64,000 nt of DNA from an uncultured Acetobacterium sp. (lineage in GTDB: Bacteria > Bacillota > Clostridia > Eubacteriales > Eubacteriaceae), in NCBI RefSeq assembly GCF_963664135.1, contig NZ_OY760905.1, positions 1-64,000 of the forward strand, in the 5' to 3' direction. The position numbers and the translations under genes are program-made. This document shows, piece after piece, positions 37,339-47,100 of this stretch (its first letter is position 1; each line of letters starts with the position of its first letter). The notes under the pieces were generated by a model that worked only from the letters and a program-made list of their open reading frames with translations, had not been told where the DNA came from and did not search any database.

Positions 37339-38178
37339 ATGATAACAGTAGGAAAAGTACAAGGTTTAAAAATAGAACGGATTACAGCGATTGGCGCATA
37401 TTTATCTGATGGAACCGATGAAAAAGATGTGGTTTTGTTACCCGAAAAAGAAGTGTCAAGAAATTCCCGGGTTGGCAATGAAATTGAAGTGTTTGTGTAT
37501 CGTGATTCAAAGGACCGTCTGATTTCAACAATGCGGGAACCCAAAATTCAACTGGGTGAATTTGCAGTACTCAAGGTTGCTGATGTAACCAAGGTCGGAG
37601 CATTTTTGGATTGGGGATTGGAAAAAGATCTGTTGCTTCCCTATAATGAGCAAACCATGAAGGTACTCAAAGGACGCGATTATCTGGTTAATCTCTATAC
37701 CGATAAGAGTGACCGCTTATGTGCAACCATGAAAATATATCCATTATTAAAAGTAGGAGCACCCTACAAGGTTGGTGACTGGGTAGAAGGGTATGTCTAC
37801 CAAATTAATCCAGAGATTGGTGCCTTTGTGGCAATTGATAACTTATATCATGGATTGATTCTGACAAAAGACGCAAATTCGGATATTCATTGTGGGGAAA
37901 AAGTCCATGCCCGTGTAGCAGAACTTCGCAATGACGGAAAACTGGTTTTGAGTCCAAATAAAAAAGCATACAAAGAAATTCCCAAAGATGCCATTATGAT
38001 CCTGACAAAATTAAATGAAAGTCAAGGTTTCTTACCGTATAATGATAAAACCGACGCTTATATAATAAAAAAAGAATTAGATATGAGTAAGAGTTCTTTT
38101 AAGCGTGCAGTGGGTAAATTATTAAAAGAGAAAAAAATTAAAATTACGGAAAGAGGCATTGAAAAAAATGGAAAATAA
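37339..38178 (+). CDS. cvfB: CvfB/YitL family S1-domain RNA-binding protein
   Basis: A 279-aa protein with several S1-like domains (VKGxxRITAIGAYLSDG; FAVLKVADVTKVGAFLDWGLEKDLLLP; GDWVEGYVYQINPEIGAFVAIDNLYHGLI) and a C-terminal winged helix (about 212-279, LNESQGFLPYNDKTDAYIIKKELDMSKSSFKRAVGKLLKE). CvfB affects virulence-factor and RNA turnover in staphylococci. Overlaps the next gene. Confidence 0.88.
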   Translation: MITVGKVQGLKIERITAIGAYLSDGTDEKDVVLLPEKEVSRNSRVGNEIEVFVYRDSKDRLISTMREPKIQLGEFAVLKVADVTKVGAFLDWGLEKDLLLPYNEQTMKVLKGRDYLVNLYTDKSDRLCATMKIYPLLKVGAPYKVGDWVEGYVYQINPEIGAFVAIDNLYHGLILTKDANSDIHCGEKVHARVAELRNDGKLVLSPNKKAYKEIPKDAIMILTKLNESQGFLPYNDKTDAYIIKKELDMSKSSFKRAVGKLLKEKKIKITERGIEKNGK

Positions 38179-39343
38179 AAAATCTCGTGTCGTTATTATG
38201 GGCTGTGAGTCTTATGATAATGAACTGGTTTATGAAAAATTAAAAGCCGCCGTTGAACTTCTAGGAGGAATTGAACAGTTTGTCAATAACCAGGAGAGAG
38301 TTTTACTCAAACCGAATTTGTTAAGAGGGAAAAATCCGGATGCCAGTATTACTACCCATCCGGCTGTTTTTGAGGCCATGATTCGATTATTAAAAGAGGC
38401 CGAGATCAATCATCTATTCTACGGAGATTCGCCTGGCTTTGGATCACCAGCAGGCGCCGCCAAAGAGAGCGGTCTGGCAGCGATTGCGGATAAGTATGAA
38501 ATTCCATTAAAAGAATTCAGTCATGGCCAGCAAATGGATTTTTTCCTGGGAATTGGTACAAAGAAGTTTGATATCGCCCAGGGTGTGTTAGAGAGCGACG
38601 CCATTATCAGTTTGTCGAAAATGAAAACCCACGGTCTCACCCGGATCACGGGTGCGATCAAAAATCAGTTTGGCTGTGTCTATGGTTTAAACAAAGGAAT
38701 GTCTCACGCACATTATCCGAATGTGAGAAGCTTTTCTAAGATGTTGGTCGATTTGAACCGTTATCTTATTCCCAAATTGAGACTTTTTGTGATGGACGGC
38801 ATTGTTGCGATGGAGGGAAATGGTCCGGCATCCGGAAAACCGGTTCCGATGAAAGTCTTGCTAGTGTCAGATGATCCGGTGGCCTTGGATGCTACCTTTG
38901 CCAGAATGATTAACTTAGATCCGACCTTTGTCCCAACCATCACTTATGGCGAAGAAATGGAATTGGGTTATTGGTCTGAGGAAAACATTGAAATTATGGG
39001 AGAACCGCTGGAAAAATTTTATAAATCCGATTTTGATGTGGTGCGATTGCCAGTCAGTGAAAAAGAGCCATCAACACTTTCTTTTCTAAAACCGATTCAG
39101 GATTTTATTATTCAAAAACCGGTTGTGGATAAAGAAAAATGCATTGGCTGCGGTATTTGTGAAAAAAGCTGTCCGGTCGAGAAAAAAGCAATCCGGATCG
39201 TTGAACGAAAGCGTCGAAAATATCCCCTCTATTTCTATAATCGATGTATAAGGTGCTACTGTTGCCAGGAAATGTGTCCAGTTGGGGCAATTACAGTAAA
39301 AACCCCAATGCTTGGCAAATTAACGATTTATAAAAATAAATAA
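38168..39343 (+). CDS. DUF362 protein with two [4Fe-4S] clusters
   Basis: About 391 aa: DUF362 domain (about 5-280, VLLKPNLLRGKNPDASITTHP, FYGDSPGFGSPAGAAKESG, LSKMKTHGLTRITGAIKNQFGC) followed by a bacterial ferredoxin domain with CIGCGICEKSCP and CIRCYCCQEMCP (about 325-375). A redox or cofactor-related role is likely but the reaction is unknown. The ATG at 38168 has AGAGG 12 bp upstream; TTG 38159 would add three residues. It overlaps cvfB. Confidence 0.88.
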   Translation: MENKKSRVVIMGCESYDNELVYEKLKAAVELLGGIEQFVNNQERVLLKPNLLRGKNPDASITTHPAVFEAMIRLLKEAEINHLFYGDSPGFGSPAGAAKESGLAAIADKYEIPLKEFSHGQQMDFFLGIGTKKFDIAQGVLESDAIISLSKMKTHGLTRITGAIKNQFGCVYGLNKGMSHAHYPNVRSFSKMLVDLNRYLIPKLRLFVMDGIVAMEGNGPASGKPVPMKVLLVSDDPVALDATFARMINLDPTFVPTITYGEEMELGYWSEENIEIMGEPLEKFYKSDFDVVRLPVSEKEPSTLSFLKPIQDFIIQKPVVDKEKCIGCGICEKSCPVEKKAIRIVERKRRKYPLYFYNRCIRCYCCQEMCPVGAITVKTPMLGKLTIYKNK

Positions 39344-39397
39344 AATTGAGCGAATGCTAACAAACAAAAAACTGCTCGTTCAAATAAAAAAAAGACA

Positions 39398-39426
39398 TTG
39401 ACAAAGAGTCCGAAATTTAATATGAT
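39398..39426 (+). promoter_or_regulatory. Promoter of ilvBN
   Basis: TTGACA (39398-39403), 17-bp spacer, TATGAT (39421-39426). I see no T-box or leader peptide in the short leader. Confidence 0.8.
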
Positions 39427-39449
39427 AAGCGGAAATACTTAAAAAGGGA

Positions 39450-41096
39450 GTGATTCCACTGTTAGCATCAAAATTAATTTTAAAATGTCTCGAACGAGAA
39501 AATGTTGAGTTTGTGTTTGGTTATCCGGGAGGTGCTTTACTACCCCTCTATGAAGCATTTAGAACATCTCCGATTAAACATATTTTAGTGCGAAACGAGC
39601 AGACAGCACCGCATTATGCGAGTGGATATGCCAGAGAATCGGGACGTGTTGGCGTATGTTTGGCAACATCGGGACCCGGAGCAACCAATCTGGTAACCGG
39701 TATTGCAACCGCTTACCTTGATTCAATTCCAATCGTTGCCATTACTGGCCAGGTGGATCGGGCTTTGATTGGGACGGATGCCTTTCAAGAGGCTGATATT
39801 ACCGGAGCAACCGCTCCCTTTACCAAGCATAGTTATCTTGTCCAGGATGCAGCGGACATTCCAAGAATCATCAGAGAGGCCTTTCATATAGCTTCGACGG
39901 GTCGACCGGGACCCGTGCTGATTGATATCCCCAGAGATGTCCAATTGGAAAATGTCAAAACTGGACTGACTTATGATAAGGTCGATATTTTAGGATATAA
40001 ACCTAATCAAAGCGGCCATAGTGGCCAGGTCAAAAGAGCCATTAAAAAAATTAAAGAAGCCGATAAACCGGTTATTTACGCTGGCGGTGGGGTTGTCTTA
40101 GGTCACGCTGAAAAAGAACTGCTGGCATTTGCCGAAAAAAACAATATCCCGGTGATTACATCACTGATGGGTATCGGTGCTTTTCCTGAAGACCACCCGC
40201 TCTATTGCGGCATTGTTGGCAGTCATGGCTATACATATTCAAACGTGGTGATGAATGGGGCTGATTTGATTATCAATATTGGCGCGCGGATGTCGAATCG
40301 GGCAACTTCAAAACTCACGAGCTTTGAAAACAATACGGAATTCGTTCATATTGATATTGATCCAGCCGAAATCGGTAAAAATATGGAGACAAGTATTCCC
40401 ATCGTTGGGGACGCAAAAACAGTTTTAACCGATTTGTTACAAAAGGATACTTTAAAAGATCGTGCGTCTTGGCTGGCTGAAATAGACAAAATCAAGGAAG
40501 TAAATCCGCTGGTTTATGATGCTGATCCACCCTGCAGTGATTTAATTAATCCTAAGGTATTGTTCCGTTCCATGTCCGAAATCACATCAGATAATGCCAC
40601 TGTTGTGGCTGATGTTGGTTTAAACCAAATTTGGTCGGCGCTCTATTATCACATCATCAAAGATCGAAAATATTTTACATCGGGTGGCTTGGGTACCATG
40701 GGCTACAGCATTCCTGCTGCAGCCGGGGCAAGCTTTGCCACTTTAGATCAACCCAAACAGATATTCATTGTCTGCGGCGATGGCAGTTTTCAGATGAGTA
40801 TGGGAGAATTGGGTGTAATTGCCGAGCACCAATTGAATGTAAATATTATTCTAATTACCAATACCAAGCTGGGAATGGTAAGACAATTGCAATTTGATAA
40901 TTATGGAAAAGGTCATTACAGCGGTACCGATATTAATTTTGACATTGATTTTATGAAATTGGCTGAAGCTTATGGTATAAAAAGCTATAAGGTCGATAAA
41001 AACGATGACTTTAACAAGGTTTTACCTGAGGCTATTAAACATCAGGGTCCAACTTTGATACAATGTCAGGTTCATCCAGATTTCATAAGGATTTAG
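39450..41096 (+). CDS. ilvB: Acetolactate synthase large (catalytic) subunit
   Basis: A 548-aa TPP enzyme that joins two pyruvates (or pyruvate and 2-oxobutyrate) in branched-chain amino acid synthesis. It has the FGYPGGALLPLYEAF and RNEQTAPHYASGYAR (catalytic Glu) region, and the TPP-binding GDGSFQMSMGEL. The start is uncertain: GTG 39450 lies inside the AAGGGAGTGA ribosome binding site (39444-39453), so CTG 39459, well spaced, may be the true start (protein beginning LLASKLILKCL). The small subunit gene follows. Confidence 0.94.
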   Translation: MIPLLASKLILKCLERENVEFVFGYPGGALLPLYEAFRTSPIKHILVRNEQTAPHYASGYARESGRVGVCLATSGPGATNLVTGIATAYLDSIPIVAITGQVDRALIGTDAFQEADITGATAPFTKHSYLVQDAADIPRIIREAFHIASTGRPGPVLIDIPRDVQLENVKTGLTYDKVDILGYKPNQSGHSGQVKRAIKKIKEADKPVIYAGGGVVLGHAEKELLAFAEKNNIPVITSLMGIGAFPEDHPLYCGIVGSHGYTYSNVVMNGADLIINIGARMSNRATSKLTSFENNTEFVHIDIDPAEIGKNMETSIPIVGDAKTVLTDLLQKDTLKDRASWLAEIDKIKEVNPLVYDADPPCSDLINPKVLFRSMSEITSDNATVVADVGLNQIWSALYYHIIKDRKYFTSGGLGTMGYSIPAAAGASFATLDQPKQIFIVCGDGSFQMSMGELGVIAEHQLNVNIILITNTKLGMVRQLQFDNYGKGHYSGTDINFDIDFMKLAEAYGIKSYKVDKNDDFNKVLPEAIKHQGPTLIQCQVHPDFIRI

Positions 41097-41107
41097 GGAG
41101 AATGATT

Positions 41108-41605
41108 ATGGAAAAAAAAACCTGTTTATCTTTATTGGTAGAAAATAATTTTGGGGTACTAAGTCGCATTTCTGGGCTTTTTGCCAGACGTGGTTATAAT
41201 ATTGACAGTCTTACTGTGGGAACAACTGAAAATGCAGAGCTTTCACGGATTACTATCACTGTCACAGGTGATGATCAAATTCTGACTCAGATAAAAAAAC
41301 AGCTGAACAAACTGATTGATGTCATTACAGTAATTGAGCTGAAACCGGACGAATCAATTATTAGAGAATTGGTGTTTATTAAGGTGAAAGCCGATGATAC
41401 AACCCGATCTCAGATCGTCGAAATTGCTAATATGTTCCGGGCCAATATTGTTGATGTGGCCAGAGAGAGTCTCGTTATCGAAATTACCGGAACCCGTTAT
41501 AAAATCGAAGGCTTCTTTGAAATGGTTGAACCCTATGGCATTTTAGAGTTTGTTCGATCAGGAGATACCGGCTTACAACGGGGAGCAAAGATTTTATCCC
41601 ATTAA
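41108..41605 (+). CDS. ilvN: Acetolactate synthase small (regulatory) subunit
   Basis: About 165 aa with an N-terminal ACT domain (CLSLLVENNFGVLSRISGLFARRGYNIDSLTVG) and C-terminal ALS_ss domain (ELVFIKVKADDTTRSQIVEIANMFRANIVDV). It confers valine feedback control on IlvB. ATG 41108 is spaced best from AGGGAG (41095-41100); ATG 41102 also possible. It starts 11 bp after ilvB. Confidence 0.94.
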   Translation: MEKKTCLSLLVENNFGVLSRISGLFARRGYNIDSLTVGTTENAELSRITITVTGDDQILTQIKKQLNKLIDVITVIELKPDESIIRELVFIKVKADDTTRSQIVEIANMFRANIVDVARESLVIEITGTRYKIEGFFEMVEPYGILEFVRSGDTGLQRGAKILSH

Positions 41606-41640
41606 CGCAAACATAAATAAAAGAAAAATCGTCCAAACAT

Positions 41641-41690
41641 GACCGCTGGAAATTTATTTTCCAGCGGTCTATAACATTTACAGTTTTTTT
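41641..41690 (+). terminator. Terminator of ilvBN
   Basis: A 12-bp GC-containing stem (41641-41652 with 41658-41669), 5-nt loop, with a T7 tract a little downstream (41683-41690). Confidence 0.75.
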
Positions 41691-41703
41691 AATTATTTAC
41701 TTA

Positions 41704-41725
41704 AATTGTACGCAAATGTACAATT
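41704..41725. promoter_or_regulatory. Palindromic operator, Rex-like
   Basis: AATTGTAC and GTACAATT are perfect inverted repeats around GCAAAT. The inner TTGT-N10-ACAA has the 18-bp geometry of Rex operators (consensus TTGTTAANNNNTTAACAA), matching the outer bases but not the inner AA. It overlaps where the -35 box of the downstream promoter should lie. Confidence 0.5.
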
Positions 41726-41744
41726 TTTTCTACTAAAAAAAGTG

Positions 41745-41750
41745 TATAAT
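41745..41750 (+). promoter_or_regulatory. -10 box of the transhydrogenase operon promoter
   Basis: TATAAT 57 bp before the first gene. The matching -35 region is T-rich and poor, and overlaps the palindrome at 41704-41725, which suggests control by a repressor or activator. Confidence 0.55.
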
Positions 41751-41806
41751 TATAAAGAATAAAAAACAATAACTATAACTGCCGAAATTGAAAGGAGTTT
41801 TATTAT

Positions 41807-42385
41807 ATGAGTCAAGAAACACATGAACATCAGCACGAACCCGGCTGTGGCTGTGGTTGTCATGGGGATCAGCCCAACCCCTTTGTGGAACTTTCCCCGG
41901 TGCTGGATCACTACGCCGACATCCCCGGAAGTCTGATCACAATCCTCCAGAAAGCCCAGGAGCGCTACGGCTTTTTATCGGTGGAGCTGATGCGCCATAT
42001 TGCACAGGAAACCCACACCGCCATTGCCAGAGTTTACGGGGTTGCCACCTTCTACACCCAGTTCCGCTTTAAACCGGTGGGGAAACACCTGATCATGCTC
42101 TGCCAGGGTACCGCCTGTCACGTCAATGGCTCCAAACAAGTCGAAGAAGCCGTGATGGACTACCTCGATATCACCGAAGGTGAAACCACCCCCGATGGGC
42201 TGTTCACCCTGAACAACGTCGCCTGTCTGGGCTGCTGCAGCTTATCGCCGGTGATGATGATCAACGACGATACCTACGGCCAGCTGACCCGCGACAAGGT
42301 TATCAATATCCTAGCCGAATTAAAAGAAAAGGCCGGTGATGAAGGGATAGATTCAGAGACCAGTGCTCAGGAGGTAACCGCATGA
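41807..42385 (+). CDS. stnA: NuoE-like [2Fe-2S] subunit, Stn-type transhydrogenase candidate
   Basis: A 192-aa thioredoxin-like ferredoxin subunit: helical N-part (LITILQKAQERYGFLSVELMRHIAQ), RVYGVATFYTQFRF, and [2Fe-2S] ligands CQGTAC (99, 104) and CLGCC (140, 144). It would pass electrons to or from the NuoF-like partner. The N-terminus carries an unusual His/Cys stretch (HEHQHEPGCGCGCHGD, about 5-20). First gene of a three-gene unit with ATGA overlap to the next. The name follows the StnABC complex described in Sporomusa; it could alternatively belong to another HydABC-like bifurcating complex. GC-rich codon usage compared with neighbours. Confidence 0.8.
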   Translation: MSQETHEHQHEPGCGCGCHGDQPNPFVELSPVLDHYADIPGSLITILQKAQERYGFLSVELMRHIAQETHTAIARVYGVATFYTQFRFKPVGKHLIMLCQGTACHVNGSKQVEEAVMDYLDITEGETTPDGLFTLNNVACLGCCSLSPVMMINDDTYGQLTRDKVINILAELKEKAGDEGIDSETSAQEVTA

Positions 42386-44133
42386 AAGTGATTATCGGAT
42401 CAGGCAGCTGCGGCATCGCCGCCGGCGCCCACAAGGTGCAGACCGCCTTTGAAGCCATCATCGCTGAAAAAGGTTTAAATCTTTCCGTCGAACAAACCGG
42501 CTGCATCGGCACCTGTTATCTGGAACCCATTGTTGACGTGGTTGACGATGCCGGCAACAAAGTTACCTTCGTGAACGTCACCACCGACGATGCCCGGCGG
42601 ATCATTGACGATTACGTGATTGCCCAACAAGAACTGGCGGATTTACGGATCTCCCAGGAAGATCTCACGATGATCGGCAAACAGAAACGGATTGTTTTGC
42701 GCAACTCCGGGATCATCGATCCTGAGCAGATTGACGACTATCTGGCCGTTGATGGCTACGTCGCCGCCCGGAAATGCCTGACTGAAATGACCCCCGACGC
42801 GATTATCGACATTGTCAAAGTCGCCGGCTTAAAAGGACGGGGCGGCGCTGGTTTCCCGACCTGGTTCAAATGGGATGCCGCCAAAAAATCCCCCGGCACC
42901 ACCAAATATATGGTCTGTAACGCCGATGAAGGCGACCCCGGGGCCTTTATGGACCGCTCTGTCCTCGAAAGTGATCCCCATGCCCTGATCGAAGGGATGT
43001 TAATCGGCGCCCGGGCCATCGGTGCCAACGAAGGCATCGTCTACGTCCGGGCCGAATACCCCCTGGCCATTGTCCGGCTCCAAAAAGCCATTGATCAGGC
43101 CCGGGAAAAAGGCTACCTCGGCAACGACATCTTCGGCACCGGATTCGCCTTTGATCTGCGGATCAAAGCCGGGGCCGGGGCCTTCGTCTGTGGCGAAGAA
43201 ACCGCCCTGATCGCTTCATTAGAAGGGGAACGGGGGATGCCCCGGCTTAAACCACCCTTCCCGGCCCAGAAAGGCTACTGGAATAAACCTACCAACATCA
43301 ACAACGTCGAAACTTTCGCCAACGTCCCCTGGATCTTCCGTAACGGCGGCGACGCCTATGCTGCCCTGGGTACCCGGGAAAGTAAAGGCACCAAAGTCTT
43401 TGCCTTAACCGGCAAGGTCAAAAAAGGCGGCCTGGTCGAGATCCCCATGGGTCTGACCTTACACGATGTTATTTTTGACATCGGCGGTGGGATTAAGCAG
43501 GACAAAGCCTTTAAAGCCGTGCAAATGGGCGGGCCTTCCGGTGGTTGTATCCCGGCCAGTCTGCTTGAAACCCAAATTGACTACGCCGAAATCACCAAAA
43601 CCGGCGCCATTATGGGTTCCGGCGGGATGGTTGTCATGGACGAAACTACCTGTATGGTCGACATGGCCCGGTTCTTCCTCGACTTCACCTGTAAAGAATC
43701 CTGCGGCAAATGTACCTACTGTCGCGTCGGTACCACCCGGATGCTCGAAATCCTCAACCGGATCACCCAGGGCGAAGGCCGGGACGGCGACATCGAACTA
43801 TTAGAGGAACTTTGCTACAAGATCAAAGACGGTTCCCTGTGCGGCCTCGGTCAGACTGCCCCCAACCCGGTGCTGACCACCATCAAATATTTCCGAAACG
43901 AATATGAAGATCATATTTACAATCATAAATGTACCGCCAGAAGCTGTAAACCGCTGCTGACCTACACCATTGACAAAGAAAAATGCGTCGGTTGCGGCGC
44001 CTGTAAGAAGAATTGTCCCGTTGAAGCCATTACCGGCGAAAAGAAGCTAGTCCATGAAATCAATCAGGACATCTGCATCAAGTGCGGTAAATGCTTCACC
44101 GTCTGTAAATTTGATTCCGTCATCATTGACTAG
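42382..44133 (+). CDS. stnB: NuoF-like FMN/NAD(H) subunit, Stn-type transhydrogenase candidate
   Basis: 583 aa: N-terminal thioredoxin-like [2Fe-2S] domain (about 1-85, GSGSCGIAAGA, TGCIGTCYLEP), NuoF core with NADH/FMN site (about 110-430, GLKGRGGAGFPTWFKW from about 150, NADEGDPGAFMDRSVLESDP), the [4Fe-4S] motif SCGKCTYCRVGTTRM (about 440), and a C-terminal two-cluster ferredoxin (CVGCGACKKNC about 534, CIKCGKCFTVC about 564). This is the HydB/StnB architecture: the NAD(H)-reacting, possibly bifurcating subunit. Overlaps the NuoE-like gene by four bases. No hydrogenase subunit with an H-cluster is encoded nearby. Confidence 0.85.
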   Translation: MKVIIGSGSCGIAAGAHKVQTAFEAIIAEKGLNLSVEQTGCIGTCYLEPIVDVVDDAGNKVTFVNVTTDDARRIIDDYVIAQQELADLRISQEDLTMIGKQKRIVLRNSGIIDPEQIDDYLAVDGYVAARKCLTEMTPDAIIDIVKVAGLKGRGGAGFPTWFKWDAAKKSPGTTKYMVCNADEGDPGAFMDRSVLESDPHALIEGMLIGARAIGANEGIVYVRAEYPLAIVRLQKAIDQAREKGYLGNDIFGTGFAFDLRIKAGAGAFVCGEETALIASLEGERGMPRLKPPFPAQKGYWNKPTNINNVETFANVPWIFRNGGDAYAALGTRESKGTKVFALTGKVKKGGLVEIPMGLTLHDVIFDIGGGIKQDKAFKAVQMGGPSGGCIPASLLETQIDYAEITKTGAIMGSGGMVVMDETTCMVDMARFFLDFTCKESCGKCTYCRVGTTRMLEILNRITQGEGRDGDIELLEELCYKIKDGSLCGLGQTAPNPVLTTIKYFRNEYEDHIYNHKCTARSCKPLLTYTIDKEKCVGCGACKKNCPVEAITGEKKLVHEINQDICIKCGKCFTVCKFDSVIID

Positions 44134-44147
44134 AAAGGAGTGGGAGA

Positions 44148-47100
44148 ATGAAAAAATTTAAACTAAACATCGATGGAAAAGAAGTCACCGGCATTCCCGG
44201 ACAAACCATTTTAGAGCTCGCCCGGGAAAACGCAATTGATATTCCCACCCTGTGCTATGACGACCGTCTGGAGATCTATGGCTCCTGCGGCCTCTGTGTG
44301 GTGGAGGTACAAGGGATTCCCAAGATCCTAAAAGCCTGTGCCACCGAAATCAGCGACAACATGGTGGTCAGCACCCGGACCCCCCGGGTGATCGAATCCC
44401 GGAAAACCAATCTGGAGCTGCTGCTTTCCAAACACATCGGCGATTGTGTCGCTCCCTGTAAACGGGCCTGTCCCGGCACCACCGACTGCCAGGGCTACGT
44501 CGGCTTAATCGCCAACGGCGAATTCGAAGAAGCCCTGAAGCTGATCAAAGAACAACTGCCCCTGCCCGGGGCCATTGGCCGGGTCTGTCCCCATCCCTGT
44601 GAAGATGCCTGCCGTCGCGGCGACGTCGATCAGCCCATCGCCATCGCCTGGCTCAAACGCTTTGCGGCCGACTTTGATATGACCCATGAGATGTTTATGC
44701 CGGAAATCAAACCAGCCACCGGTAAATCCATCGGCATCATCGGTGGTGGTCCCGGCGGCCTCACCGCCGCCTACTACCTGATCCAGTCCGGCCATGCCGT
44801 CACCATTTATGACGCCATGCCCAAAATGGGCGGGATGCTCCGCTATGGCATTCCCGAATACCGCTTACCCAAAGGGGTCGTTGACGAAGAAGTGGGACTG
44901 ATCGAGGACATGGGGGTGGTCTTTAACAACAACACCCGCATCGGCGTCGATCTTCCCTTTGACACCATCCGCAAAAATCATGATGCCGTCTATGTCGCCT
45001 TGGGCGCCTGGACCAGCTCCGGGCTGCGCTGCGACGGCATTGATGCCAAGGGCGTTATCGGCGGGATTGAACTGCTGCAGCAGGTAGCCAATAACGAACC
45101 GATTACCCTTGGCGAAAAGGTCGCCATTGTCGGCGGCGGCAACACCGCCATGGATGCCTGCCGCACCGCCCTAAGACTCGGCGCCAAAGAAGTTTATAAC
45201 ATCTATCGACGAACTAAAGCCGAAATGCCCGCCGAGGCAATCGAAATCAGCGAAGCCGAAGAAGAAGGGGTGATCTTTAAAAACCTGACCAACCCCATTG
45301 AAGTCATTAAAGGCGAAGACGGCCAGATCGTTAAAATCCGACTCCAAAAAATGGCTCTCGGCGAACCCGATGCCAGTGGACGCCGCAGCCCGGTTCCGAT
45401 TGAGGGCGAAGAAGAGATCCTTGACATCGACACCCTGATTCTGGCCATTGGCCAGGGGATTAACCCGAACGGGATTGGGACAGCGAAAACAGAAGAAAAC
45501 GGTGATGACAACCGCCTGGCCCTGACCAAATGGAATACCGTGCTGGCCGATGAACAGACCTTCCGGACCAATCTCGACGGCGTGTTTGCCGGTGGCGACT
45601 GCATCAACAGCGGTGCCTCTATTGTGATTAAAGCCGTTGGCGATGCCAAAAAAGCCGTACCTTTTATCGAAAGCTACTTAAACGGCGAAACCATTGCCTA
45701 CCACGAACCCTACTTTGTTATCCGGGAAGCCGTTGATCAGGATTATCTGGAAAGCATCAAGAAAAACAAACGGCCCGCAATGACCCATTTAACCCCAGAT
45801 GCCCGTAACGATAACTTCCTGGAAGTGGTCGAAGGCTATAACCCCTTACAGGCCGTCGAAGAAGGGAAACGCTGCCTCGAATGCGGCTGTCAGGATTACT
45901 TTGAGTGTAAACTGATCGCCTATGCCAACGAATATAATGTTAAACCCGAACGGTTCAAGGGTAAAAACCCGGAAGCCAAAATTCAGGATGACCATCCTTT
46001 TGTCATCCGGGACAACAGTAAGTGCATCACCTGCGGCCTCTGTGTCCGGGTCTGTGACGAAATCGTCGGCGCCGAGGCCCTTGGCCTTGTTGACCGGGGC
46101 TTTGAAACCATTGTCGAACCGGCGCTGAGACAGCCGCTCAAAGATACCGGCTGCGTCAGCTGCGGTATGTGCATCTCGGTCTGTCCCACCGGTGCTCTAA
46201 GAGAAGGCCTCACCGGGATTAAACAGATCCCCATGAATACCGACAAAACCGAATCCACCTGCGGCTATTGTTCCGCCGGTTGTCAGATTGTCATTGAATC
46301 CAAGGGCGATACCATCATTAAAGCGATCCCGCAGAAAAATCACCAGGACATCAATCAGGGGGTCATGTGCGGTCGTGGCCGCTTCGGTACCAATCTGGTC
46401 CAGTGGGGCGATCGCATCACCACGCCGTTGATCCGAAATAAACAAGGTGAGCTGGAGGAAGCCACCTGGTACGATGCCCTGGTGACGATTGCCAAAAAAT
46501 CCCAGAGCATTGCCGCCCGCTATGGCGCTGATGCCGTGAAGATGGGCATTTCACCCAAGTATACCAATGAGGAAATCTATACCTTCACAAAGTTGGCCGA
46601 GGTGCTCCGGGCTGAGACCTTTAGCTTCAGTAACCGCAGTCACGGTGAAACCGATGTGCTTATCAATACACCGGGGATCACTGACATGAACGCCATTGTT
46701 ACTGCCGATACTATTCTGGTTCTCGGCATGCTGCCGGTGAACAATCCGATTGTCAAGTATAAGCTGTCCCTGGCATCAAAAAATGGTGCCAACATCTTTG
46801 TCATCAATCATCTCGAAAGCGGTTATGACCACATCGCTGATGAATTTATCACCGAATGTGATGATCTGGAGTTCTTGGGCGAAATCACCAAATATGTCCT
46901 GGAGAACAGCAACTCCAAAGCGGATTTGAAGAATCTGGACGTCTTAACCGCATCACTGGCTGACTTTGACATCTGTGATGAAGCTCAGATCATTGGTGAA
47001 GGACTGATCAATGCTAAAAACCTGGTTATCGTACTGGGCGACAAGTATATCACGGCTGAAGCTTCAGCTCTGGTGGGCGACATCCTCGGACTGCTGGGCA

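Noticed and set aside
39344-39449. T-box or attenuator before ilvB
   Set aside because: The leader after the promoter is only about 20 nt.
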